Assembly (NCBI GenBank): GCA_037962975.1
Contig: CM075671.1
Location: forward strand, 38,960,501-39,024,500
DNA: 64,000 bases
Reading direction: 5' to 3'
DNA from: Clitoria ternatea
Lineage: Eukaryota > Streptophyta > Magnoliopsida > Fabales > Fabaceae
Made by a program: the position numbers and the translations under genes. The notes beneath the pieces are model-generated. The model was not told the origin of the DNA. It saw only the letters and a program-made list of their open reading frames with translations, and searched no databases. Positions 9,430 to 19,190 of the stretch are shown piece after piece. Each line of letters starts with the position of its first letter. Positions within the stretch are counted from its first letter, which is position 1.

Positions 9430-11060
9430 TTCTGAGTAGGATGACTCGGAATGATTATTTCCGAGTAGGGAGTCTCCGAGTGAAGCGTTGTCGAGTGGAT
9501 TATCTCCGGGTAGGGTGTTTCCGAGTAGAAGATTCCCGAAGGAGGTGCCTCCAAATGAAAAATGGTTGACTTTGAGTGAATATTTCCCGGTTGGAGGTAA
9601 ATCCGAGTGGAAGATTCCCGATCAAAGCCATTTCGAGTGAAAAATAGCTGACCTTGAAGGAATACTTCCCAGTTCGAGATAAATCCGAGTGGAAGATTAC
9701 CGACTACAGCCACTCTGAGTGAAAAAGGAACTGACTTTGAATAAATACCGCCCAAAGATATACGTCCGAGTGAAGGATTACTGATTGAAGCGAGTCTGAT
9801 TTGGGGACAAGTGCTTTTTCTGGGCAAAATTGTTTCTGAGTGGAGGATTCCCAAGTGAGTTGATTCTGAATGAAAAAACTCTGAACTTCGGAAGAACACT
9901 TGTCAGGCAAGGATGTCTCCGGGTGGTGTGTTTCGGAAAAGATGGCATTTTAAGCAAAGAAAAGACCTTTCCGAGTAGTATGTTTCAGAGAAAATGTCTT
10001 TTCAAGCAAGGAAATGGTCCGATCGGGAATGAGTCTCTTTCGGGCAGACTCTCTCAAGTTTCAAACTAATCCCGAGTGAGATGTCTCAGAGGAAAGCACT
10101 TCCGAGTGGTTTGGGGCCGAGAGATGTATTTCTGAGCAAAGTAGAGCTCTGACCTGGAAAGAGCTTCTATCGGCCAGATTCTCTCAAGTTCCAAATTTCT
10201 GAGTAAAAAGCAAGGCTGACTCCCGAGTGAATACGTCCGAATGGGTTGATTGACGATTGAGGCCATTCTGAGTGAAAAGCAAGTCGGACTCCCGAGTGAA
10301 TACGTCCGAATGGGTTGATTGACGATTGAGGCCATTCTGAGTGAAAAGCACGTCAGACTTCAAATGAAAGTGTCCGAGTGGATCATTTCAAGGAGCGAAG
10401 AAAGGGTCGTTCTCGACTGAATTACTCCCAAGCAATATATCTGAGCAAGGTTTCTCCGAGTGGCTCAATTCCAGTGATGTGCTTCCGGGTGAAGAAAGAC
10501 CTTGATTTCGAAGGAATACCCCTCGGGCTGAGGCATTTGAATGAAGAGTTCCCGATTGAATCAATTTTAAGTCAAAAAAATGGTTCTAACTTGTCGGCCA
10601 GAGACATAGCCGAGTGAAACATTTTGGAGGTGCCAATTGAATCAATTTTAAATGAAGACTTCCCGAATGAGACGTTCCTGAATGGGTCACATGTGAGAGA
10701 AGAGGGTCTGAACGAGTGCTTCAAGCAGAAGCACCTCCGAGCAAATGATCTCTGAGTGAGTCACTTTTGAAACAATTCTGCATGAATATTTCAATCAGTG
10801 AAGCAATTCCGGTCGAGTGCTTCGAACAGAAACAAGTTCTGAGCAAAGCACCTCCGATTTAAGCAATTCCGAATGAATGCTTCAAGCAGTGACATTTTCA
10901 GACAAAGCAACATCGAGTGAAGCAATTCCGAATGAACAGAGGTTTTGATGAATGCTCCACGGAAAGAAATTTCTGAGTCAATAATCTGTGAATTCAAGCT
11001 TTCACTCGGTCTTTTATATATGAGAGCACCTGTTCCGCTCGGATTAATTCCCACTAAGGA
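9430..11060. repeat. Degenerate 15-bp minisatellite forming most of the Athila U3
   Basis: The clearest stretch has CGAGT-like cores at 9462, 9477, 9492, 9507, 9522 and 9537, exactly 15 bp apart. The unit is roughly CCGAGTGAAGGATTN. The motif continues irregularly to about 11060 and recurs in the 3' LTR from 19191. Since 15 is divisible by 3, the repeat leaves long open frames with a five-residue period (for example minus 9426-9899). These are by-products, not genes. Confidence 0.75.
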
Positions 11061-11397
11061 TGGATACTGGCTGAGGCACTAATCCGAGTCATAAGGAGAA
11101 TGTCGGTTCCATATTTCCACCATTTGCCCATGCTGACTTGGATTCCCACTATCCAAGTGGATCCTTGAATTATGAGGGGGCAGCTGATAATAAGTCAAAA
11201 GAGAAAATAATAAAGAATTCCCACTAGCCGTCGTTCCTTATGGTTATCGAGGTCCAGGCTGTTTCTCCATCACACACCAACGCACCATCCAAGTGGATTT
11301 GTTGATCTTGTGGGGCGGCTGACAACAAGACAAAAGAGAAAATAATAAAGAAGTCCCACTAGCCGCCGTTCCCCATGGTTATTGATGTCCAGATTTC

Positions 11398-11405
11398 TAT
11401 AAATA
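11398..11405 (+). promoter_or_regulatory. TATA box of Athila 5' LTR
   Basis: TATAAATA is followed by ACAGGGGGG and a pyrimidine-rich leader. The equivalent in the 3' LTR is at 20777-20784. Confidence 0.65.
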
Positions 11406-12453
11406 CAGGGGGGATGTCTGAAGTCTTCGGGAAAGCCGATATCCAGTTCTCATTAATTCACTTTGTTCCTTTCTTTTCTTTCTCTTTCGTTTTCTTTCTC
11501 TGTCCCGTTTCTTTCTCTTTTTATTTTCTTTTTCTTTCTGTTTTGTAAGAGTTGTGAGGGTTGTAAAATTGAGTGTTCCAATTTGTAATTGGTGGAGGAA
11601 TATTGCAACAAGGAAATACAGTGGTAAAATTATTTTTGAGCTTTTGGAGAAACCCGTAAGTCTTTATTTTTACCATGTCTTGTATGTTTTATTTTTCCAT
11701 CATGTATATGAATTTGAATTATTTCATGAGTAACTAAATTAATTATCTTGGGATGAAGGGGGTGTGATAATATTTTATGATAATGTTATTTTGACTTTGA
11801 ATTAAATAAATTTCTGTTTTCCATTTAGTTTAAAAAATGCTCAATGCTCTTAGTGATTCCTAATAAGAACCTAAGTGATAAAACTGTATACTTGCGGGTA
11901 TATTAGTAAGTTTAAGTAATTAATAGAATCGAGAGATTTATTGTTACTGGAAAGTTTTTGAACTAAGCCTAAGGTTTTGAAATACTTTTTGTGATCTCGG
12001 TAAAACCGTGAAAGTAATCAAAATCTTTTGGGGAATAAATAAGGGATTTTCACAAAACAATAATGGGCCTTTTCTAAGGATTAAGCAGTGCTTTCCATAG
12101 GTTAGGTACATTAATAGGATTTCGAGAGGAACATATTAATTAGCTTAAGGAAAATCCGCCTTGGAAAACTTAATTTGATTCTTATTTATGAAAAGTTAAA
12201 ATTCATTAACATAAAATAGAGTCTTGATCCCCCGAAATCCCAAGATACTCTCAACTCTGATTTTTAAGTGTCAAGTAAATTTTGTTTCTAAATTTATTTT
12301 TAGTTTGTGTTTTATTTTACAAAAACATTAAAAATCAATTGTGTGGATAATTAAATTTCAATATGCTGGTACTTTGAACACAGTCCCCGTGGAGACGATA
12401 ATCTTTTATATTACGCGACATAACTCGTGCGCTTGCGGGCCTTGTCAAGTTTT

Positions 12454-12471
12454 TGGCGCCGTTGCCGGGGA
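12454..12471 (+). promoter_or_regulatory. Athila primer binding site
   Basis: TGGCGCCGTTGCCGGGGA lies 6 bp after the LTR. This is the usual PBS of Athila/Tat gypsy elements and appears complementary to the tRNA-Asp 3' end (tRNA assignment from memory). Confidence 0.9.
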
Positions 12472-12529
12472 CTGTTGTTCCTCAAATATCGGCAATATTG
12501 AAATTCGATTAGATCATACTTGTTAATAT

Positions 12530-12708
12530 TATTTTTTTATTTTTTTTGTTGTTTTGTTTGTTCTTTTCTTTTTATATTTTTTTCTGTATTTTTATTTTTA
12601 CTTTTTTTATTTTGTTTGTTATTTTGTATTTTGTTCTTTATTCTATGTTATTGTTGTTGTTTTATTTTTTTGTGATTGTTTGTTTTATTTTTCATTTATT
12701 TTCTTTTT
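12530..12708 (+). other. T-rich leader of Athila gag
   Basis: About 180 bases of almost pure T with scattered G/A/C lie between the PBS and the gag start. Open frames here are low-complexity Phe/Leu strings and not genes. Confidence 0.7.
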
Positions 12709-13815
12709 ATGCGACGAAACCGTAGTGTCGATCTAAACTTAGGATTTGACCCTGTGATAGAACGTACCCTTAGAGCTTTAAGAAAACAACAAAAACAACA
12801 AAAAGAAAAACAAATGGCAGACCAAAATAGAGCCTTAAGAGATTTTGCCGCTCCAAGTACAAATGGAAGAGGATCTAGCATCCTTAGACCCACAATGGAG
12901 GCTAACAATTTTGAATTGAAGCCTTCATTACTCTCAATGGTTCAACAGAACCAATTCGGAGGATTACCCTCTGAAGATCCAAATCTTCATCTTCAAATCT
13001 TTCTTGAATACTATGACACCCTGAAGATGAACGGAGCCACCAATGATGCCATTCGCTTAAGACTCTTCCCTTTCTCTTTAAGAGATAAAGCGAGGGCGTG
13101 GTTATACTCTCTTCCTGAAGGATCCATCACGACTTGGGAACAATTGTCCAGTGCTTTTATCAATAAATGGTACCCAAGGAACAAGACCGATGTGCTGAGA
13201 AAACAAATCATAAATTTTTCACAAAAAGATGACGAATCCTTATATGAAGCCTGGGAGAGATACAAGGATATGCTAAGAGAATGTCCTCACCATGGGATAG
13301 AAAGGTGGTTGACAATCCATATTTTCTACAATGAACTAACTTCCACACAAAAGATCTCTTTAGATGCTGCAGCTGGAGGAGCCTTCATGAGTAAAAATGT
13401 TAATGAAGTTGAGAACCTGATTGAGGAAATAGCTCAAAACACTCACCAGTGGAACTCTGAGAGAGGATTACCTGCTAAAACACCAGGTAAGTACTCTGTT
13501 GATGCTTTTTCCCTACTTTTTGCCAAAGTTGAAGCATTAACATTAAAACTTGATAAAATAGGGTCAACAGGTGCTACTAATATTGTTTGTGAAGTTTGTG
13601 GTGTTTCAGGACATGGAGCTACAAACTGCCATTTAGCAATGACCCCTAATCAAGAACAAGAAATGCATCAGGTGGATGCTATTGGAAACTATGGTGGAAA
13701 TTATCAAGGTAACTACAGACCTCCACAAGGTCCACCTGGCTTCCAAAATAGGCCACCTCAATTCCAAGGTAATCAAAGTAACTACAAACCTCAACAAGGA
13801 ACCTATATTCCATAA
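12709..13815 (+). CDS. gag: Athila gag
   Basis: I chose the ATG at 12709 (MRRNRSVDL) over the in-frame start 33 bp upstream because the upstream codons translate the T-rich leader. The gag domain of the Retrotrans_gag type covers about residues 80-240, with WLYSLPEGSI and INKWYP-type signatures. A CCHC-like knuckle CEVCGVSGHGATNCH sits near residue 298. A Gly/Pro/Gln/Asn-rich tail follows and ends at TAA (13813-13815). The same frame stays open after the stop (13816-14430), so this is a nonsense break within a longer gag-protease frame. The product would be the structural protein of cytoplasmic virus-like particles. Confidence 0.9.
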   Translation: MRRNRSVDLNLGFDPVIERTLRALRKQQKQQKEKQMADQNRALRDFAAPSTNGRGSSILRPTMEANNFELKPSLLSMVQQNQFGGLPSEDPNLHLQIFLEYYDTLKMNGATNDAIRLRLFPFSLRDKARAWLYSLPEGSITTWEQLSSAFINKWYPRNKTDVLRKQIINFSQKDDESLYEAWERYKDMLRECPHHGIERWLTIHIFYNELTSTQKISLDAAAGGAFMSKNVNEVENLIEEIAQNTHQWNSERGLPAKTPGKYSVDAFSLLFAKVEALTLKLDKIGSTGATNIVCEVCGVSGHGATNCHLAMTPNQEQEMHQVDAIGNYGGNYQGNYRPPQGPPGFQNRPPQFQGNQSNYKPQQGTYIP

Positions 13816-14776
13816 AAATCAAAGCTAGAATCCTTGATGGAGACATTTATAGCTACTCAACTTAAACAAAATGATGAATTCTCTGATGCAATAAAAAACT
13901 TGGCTTCAAAAGTGGACTCTTTTGCCACTCACAACAAAATACTGGAAAATCAAATTGCCCAACAAGCCTCCTACTCTCAAAGAGCATCAGGAACATTTCC
14001 TGGAAAACCAGAGGCTGGACCATCTAACCAAACCATAGCTGTCACTCTTAGGAGTGGTACTCAATATGATAGACCAGTTGGCAAGACTACAAAGGAGGAA
14101 AAGAAAGTGGATGAATCTTCATCTCATCCAGTGATTGAAGAAGAGAAACCACAAGAAAAGAAGGAGAAGGTTAAGCCATATCAACCTCCCATTCCATTTC
14201 CTCAGTGCTTGGCTAAAGCAAAGTTGGACAAACAATTTGGTAAGTTTCTTGATGTTTTAAAGAAATTGTATATTAATATTCCCTTGACAGATGCTTTGCA
14301 GCAAATGCCCACATATGCAAAGTTCCTGAAGGACATTTTGTCCAACAAAAGAAGACTGGAGGAAGATGGTACAGTTGCACTTACTGAAGAGTGCAATGCT
14401 CTAATTCAAAAGAAACTTCCACCCAAGCTCTAAGATCCAGGTAGTTTCTCTATTCCTTGTATGATTGGTGACATGAATATAGATAAAGCATTGTGTGATT
14501 TAGGAGCGAGTGTGAGTTTAATGCCATTATCTGTTACTGAAAAGTTAGGATTGGGAACCTACTAGGATGTCTTTGCAATTGGCTGATAGATCTGTAAAAT
14601 ATCCTATAGGAATTTTAGAGGATGTTCCTATTAAGGTAGGAAAATTTTTTATACCTGCTGACTTTGTTGTGCTCGAAATGGACGAAGATGTTATTTTAGG
14701 CAGACTATTTTTAGCAACTATAGGTGCTGTGATCGATGTCAAGAATGGTAAGTTGTCTCTAACTGTTGGAGATTAA
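13816..14776 (+). pseudogene. Athila gag tail and aspartic protease
   Basis: Continuation in the gag frame: a region rich in Glu/Lys/Pro, then a segment with QMPTYAKFLKDIL, then TAA at 14431-14433. The protease active site DLGASVS lies in the same frame at 14497. A stop at 14562 and a one-base shift follow; the rest of the protease (DFVVLEMDEDVILGRLF) is in the +1 frame from 14567 to TAA at 14774. The catalytic Asp is intact but the protein is broken by two stops and one shift. The protease would release Gag and Pol proteins from the polyprotein. Confidence 0.88.
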
Positions 14777-16756
14777 AAGGTTGATTTTTACTTGAAAAAT
14801 GTTATAGAAAAACCTTATAGTGATGTTTGCTGTGGTGTGGATTTTGTTGAACAAGTGGTAAAGGAAGCAACCCTTCCTAATGACCCACTTGAAATTGTTT
14901 TCATGATTGAACCTGCAGGAACATCTGATTGCTCTGAAGCCCCACTAAAACATGATACTGAGGTCATGTGTGACAAAGTGGTAATGCCCAATATGGAATT
15001 AAAACCTTTACCAGCTTCATTAAGATATGAGTTTCTTGGTCCTAATTCCACATATCCTGTGATTGTTAATGCTGAATTGAATCCATGTGAAACTGAAAAA
15101 CTTTTGAAACAACTTAGGTTGTATAGAAAGGTAATAGGTTATACAATGGATGATATCAAAGGAATTAGTCCTTCTCTTTGTATGCATAGGATTACTGTAG
15201 AAGATGAAAGTAGGCCCATAGTAGAACCACTTAAGAGATTAAATCCAAAAATGCAAGAAGTGGTTAAAAAGGAAATTTAGGAATTGCTTGATGCTGGAGT
15301 CATATATCCTGTTGATAGTAGTAAATGGGTAAGTCCTGTTCATGTGGTGCCTAAAAAGGGGGGAATAACTGTGATTAAAAATGATAAACATAACTTGATT
15401 CCTACTAGGATTGTCTCTGGTTGGTGCATGTGCATTGATTATAGGAAGTTAAATAGCGCCACGAAAAAAGATCACTTTCCTCTCCCTTTTATTGATCAGA
15501 TGCTTGAAAGACTTGCAAAACACTCTTATTTCTGTTATTTGGATGGGTATTCAGGTTTTCATCAAATTCTCATTCATCCATCTGATCAAGAAAAGACTAC
15601 CTTCACTTGCCCTTATGGGACTTATGCTTATAGACGTATGCCTTTTGGTCTGTGTAATGCACCTGCGACTTTTCAAAGGTGTATGCAAGCAATTTTTTCT
15701 GACCTTATTGAAAATGTGATGGAAGTCTTTATGGATGATTTTTCAATGCATGGTTTGGATTTTGATAACTGTTTAACAAATTTGTGCCAAGTCTTACAGC
15801 GTTGTGAAGAGACCAATTTGGTTTTGAATTGGGAAAAATGCCATTTTATGGTAAGAGAAGGTATAGTTCTTGGACACCTGGTGTCTGAGAGAGGTATAGA
15901 AGTTGATAAGGCTAAAGTGGAAGTGATTGAAAAATTACCTCCACCTACAAATGTGAAAGGTATTCGGAGTTTTCTTGGACATGCAGGGTTTTACCGTCGG
16001 TTCATTAAGGATTTCTCCAAAATCACAAAGCCTCTTACAACTCTTCTGGGTAAGGATGTGCCTTTCAATTTTGATTCATCTTGTATGGAAGCTTTTTGCA
16101 TGATTAAGCAAGCTCTAATCTCTGCCCCCATCGTGCAACAACCTGATTGGAAACTCCCGTTTAAGTTGATATGCTATGCGAGTGATTATGCAGTGGGGGC
16201 TGTGTTGGGGCAACGAAAGGATAAAAAGCTCCATGTAATTCATTATGCCAGCCGGACGCTAGATGATGCTCAGGTAAATTATGCCACAACTGAAAAAGAA
16301 CTGTTAGCTATTGTCTTTGCTTTTGATAAATTTAGATCTTACTTGGTAGGTTCACATGTTACTGTTTACACTGACCACTCTGCCATTAAGTATCTATTGA
16401 ATAAAAAGGAAGCAAAGCCTAGGTTAATTAGGTGGATTCTAATATTGCAAGAATTTGACTTGGAAATTAAGGATAAGAAGGGTACCGAGAACTTGGTCGC
16501 TGACCACCTGTCTAGGTTGACATCTGAAAAAGAAGAAACAGATAATATTCCCATCAATGAATCTTTTCTGGATGAACAACTCTTGAGTCTTAGTATCCAA
16601 CGTGTTCCTTGGTATGCTAATTTTGTAAATTTTCTTGCATGTGGTATCTTACCTCCTGATCTTAGCTTTCAACAAAGGAAAAAGTTTTTTGCAGATGTTA
16701 AACACTACTGTTGGGATGAACCACTCCTATTTTCAAGCAATGTACAGATGGTTTGA
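14777..16756 (+). pseudogene. pol: Athila reverse transcriptase-RNase H
   Basis: RT is preceded by a linker with GYTMDDIKGISPSLCMHRI. A TAG at 15278-15280 interrupts an otherwise open frame that then runs about 490 codons. Visible motifs: VPKKGG, CIDYRKLN, HFPLPFIDQMLERL, the fingers segment YRRMPFGLCNAPATFQRCM, catalytic FMDDFS at about 15733 (Y-M-D-D variant), and GFYRRFIKDFS. RNase H begins near residue 295 with YASDYAVGAVLGQRKD, includes TTEKELLAIVFA and TDHSAIKYL, and ends with GTENLVADHLSRL. A frameshift near 16735 separates it from integrase. Confidence 0.92.
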
Positions 16757-17892
16757 TTCGGAGGTGTGTTTCACAAGATGAGGTCCATGCTATCTTGGAT
16801 CATTGCCATTCTCTTTCATGTGGAGGGCACATGAGTACCTCTAAGACAGCTGCTAAAATATTGCAAGCTGGGTTCTATTGGCCAAATATTTTTAAAGATG
16901 TACGTAAGTATGTTCTAACTTGTGATGCTTGCCAAAGAACAGGTAACATTGGTAAGAGACATGAAATGCCATTGAATACCATTTTAGAAGTTGAATTGTT
17001 TGATGTATGGGGTGTTGATTTTATGGGACCTTTTCCTTCCTCTTTTGGAAATCAGTTCATATTAGTGGTAGTTGACTATGTGTCAAAATGGGTGGAAGCC
17101 ATTGCTTCACCCCATTCTGATGCTAAGACTGTTATTAAACTTTTTAAGAAAATAATATTTCTAAGGTTTGGGGTCCCAAAATGTGTTATAAGTGATGGAG
17201 GGTCTCATTTTATTGAGAAAACTTTTCAGACCCTTCTAAAGAAATATGGAGTTAGGCATAAGGTTGCTACACCTTATCACCCACAAACTAGTGGACAAGT
17301 TGAGGTATCTAATCGGGAAATTAAAAATATTCTTCAAAAAGTGGTGAATACATCACGTAAGGATTGGTCTATTAAGTTAGATGTTTCCTTATAGGCGTAT
17401 CGAACCGCATATAAAACTCCTATTGTCACTTGCTTGTTGTATTGGTTGACCTGTCATTTACCTGTTGAGCTAGAATATAAATCTTTTTGGGCTGTTAAAA
17501 CTCTTAACTTTAATCATAAGGCTGCAGGTGAACGTAGGTTGTTGGAATTAAATGAGCTTGAAGAACTCCGTCTAGATGCATACGAAAATGCCAGAATTTA
17601 TAAAGAAAAAACCAAACAATGGCATGATCGTCACATCCAACGGAGAACATTTAATCCAGGTGATATGGTTTTACTATTTAATTCTAGATTAAAGCTTTTT
17701 CCAGGTAAACTGAGATCTCGGTGGTCGGGACCATTCAAGGTAATAAAGGTCTTTCCCTTTAGAGCTGTCGAACTATGGAGCAAGAAATCTGGTACATTTA
17801 GGGTAAATGGACAGAGAGTAAAGCACTACTTGACAGGTCAACCAATACAACAAGCAAATGACTTGGACTTGTTTGATGCTCCTGATGAGTAA
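16747..17892 (+). pseudogene. pol: Athila integrase
   Basis: The N-terminal zinc site is H-H-C-C (DHCHSLSCGGHMSTSKT, then CDACQR). The catalytic core has D in WGVDFMGPFP, D in CVISDGGSHF and E in QTSGQVEVSNREI, so the DDE triad is present. A TAG at 17392-17394 interrupts the core end (followed by AYRTAYKTPI); the frame resumes and ends at 17892. The C-terminal part (FPGKLRSRWSGPFKVIKVFP) is the usual gypsy GPF-like segment. Integrase inserts the cDNA into the genome. One nonsense codon and the upstream shift inactivate this copy. Confidence 0.92.
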
Positions 17893-18031
17893 ATCCAAAT
17901 GGTGAGAAGTCTGGCTGAAGACTTAAAACTTAGCACTGATAGGGAGGTAACCCTATAAAAAGTTGTTGTTTCATTTTGAGCTTTTAAAAAAAAACCAACT
18001 ATGTCAAATGCTGGTTTGGGGTTACTACAGG

Positions 18032-18115
18032 TAAGTTTTCTTATCCTTTTATCATCCATTTTAACATTGAGGACAATGTTAAATTCTGGTTTGGGGTGGT
18101 AGATAAGAAAACTTA
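18032..18115 (+). promoter_or_regulatory. Nested stem-loop beside polypurine-like tract after pol
   Basis: An outer perfect 14-bp inverted repeat (TAAGTTTTCTTATC at 18032-18045; GATAAGAAAACTTA at 18102-18115) encloses an inner perfect hairpin with a 9-bp stem and 4-nt loop (18061-18082, TTAACATTG AGGA CAATGTTAA). A GGTTTGGGGTGG tract sits inside the outer stem at about 18088. The inner motif plus G-rich tract is a frequent feature downstream of pol in Athila/Tat elements as I recall them; the outer stem is an observation from this sequence. Confidence 0.8.
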
Positions 18116-19190
18116 ACTATTTTGTTTACGTTGTGTGATTGTTATATTTTTCATGCATGTGTATTTTCCTTGTTTTGTTTGTAATCTTGTAATTTACCAT
18201 GATTATATGATAAATTTACTTTGAACACAAGGCTAAAGTATCTAAGGACCCCAAAATTTTGAGTAAAATTTTCAAAATTTGATTGTTTAAATGCCAAATC
18301 AATGTCTAAATGAACTTTATGTGATTAAAATTTTCTTTGAAAAGACTTTCCATGGTTAGACTTGAGCCAAAATGGGTTATTTATCAAACAAATTTTCAAA
18401 ACCCATATCTTCTTGATTGAGTGAATCTCATAGTCATTAATATTCTAGAACTTGTTTTTCAACCGATTCAAAATGGTTTTTGATTATATGTCTTAGGATG
18501 ATAAAGGCATAATTAGGCCTTATTCTTAAGCCTCAGAATTTTTGCATAATTTGACCCCTAGTTGCCCCTTTTGAGCCTAAAAGTGAAAATTTTTCTTTGA
18601 AGCCTTTCATTGATTGCTATTCTCTTAATGGTGAAAAAGTTGGAAATTTAGTGGAGCAAAGAAATAAAAAAGGACTTAAGAAAAATATGTATAGGATGCA
18701 AAGAAAAGCAAGAAAAAAGAAAAAGAAAATCAAAAGAATGATATTGAATGAATTCAAAAAAGTCCATAAAAGTTCAAAAATTTGCTCTGTTAAATTTATG
18801 ATGGTAATTTGAATCATTCATGACTATTAAAGCCCCTTTGTATTCCATTTTTCTTGAAATTCCTACCTTGACAATACAACCCAAGGCCACGTTACAACCT
18901 TTGAAAGACCTTTAGACTTTGACATATTTTCTATCTAAACTGTGGAGTTTCTGGTTTATTAACAAGCTTATGGTAATATTTTTTGACTATGATGATCTGA
19001 GTGATACACAAACCATGAAACACTTTGAGTGAAAATTGAGAGAAGAGTATCTTCTGTCTTGATAATGAAAATTGATTCACATAAGAAAATTAATATTGGC
19101 ATTTGAATGAATCTTTTTCTCTATTTTGGATTCCTTAGTTTGCTGAGCTTAGTGTTTTCTGTATCTTATCATGTGAATATCGTAATTGCT
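18116..19190. other. Non-coding 3' tract of Athila element
   Basis: AT-rich sequence with no recognisable ORF. The env-like gene of classic Athila elements is not visible. The tract ends where LTR homology resumes in mid-LTR at about 19191. The true PPT/LTR start is missing, so a deletion removed the junction and the first roughly 650 bp of the 3' LTR. Confidence 0.7.

Larger units (their letters stand above)
9084..12447 (+). repeat. Athila 5' LTR, full length
   Basis: A 3364-bp LTR. From 9430 to about 11060 it is largely a degenerate 15-bp repeat. A 69-bp tandem duplication (start 10218, repeat 10287) is absent from the 3' LTR. Two imperfect copies of a roughly 136-bp block lie at about 11150-11393, each carrying the AAGAGAAAATAATAAAG string. 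A TATA box is at 11398-11405, followed by a TTTCTTTCTCTTTC-rich leader. It ends CTTGTCA just before the PBS. Confidence 0.9.

Noticed and set aside
9426..9899. 157-codon minus-strand open frame
   Set aside because: Its five-residue periodicity follows from the 15-bp LTR repeat. Frames in the 3' LTR copy are broken differently, and no domain is visible.
12554..12736. Phe/Leu-rich hydrophobic ORF
   Set aside because: Translation of a T-rich non-coding leader, not a membrane protein.
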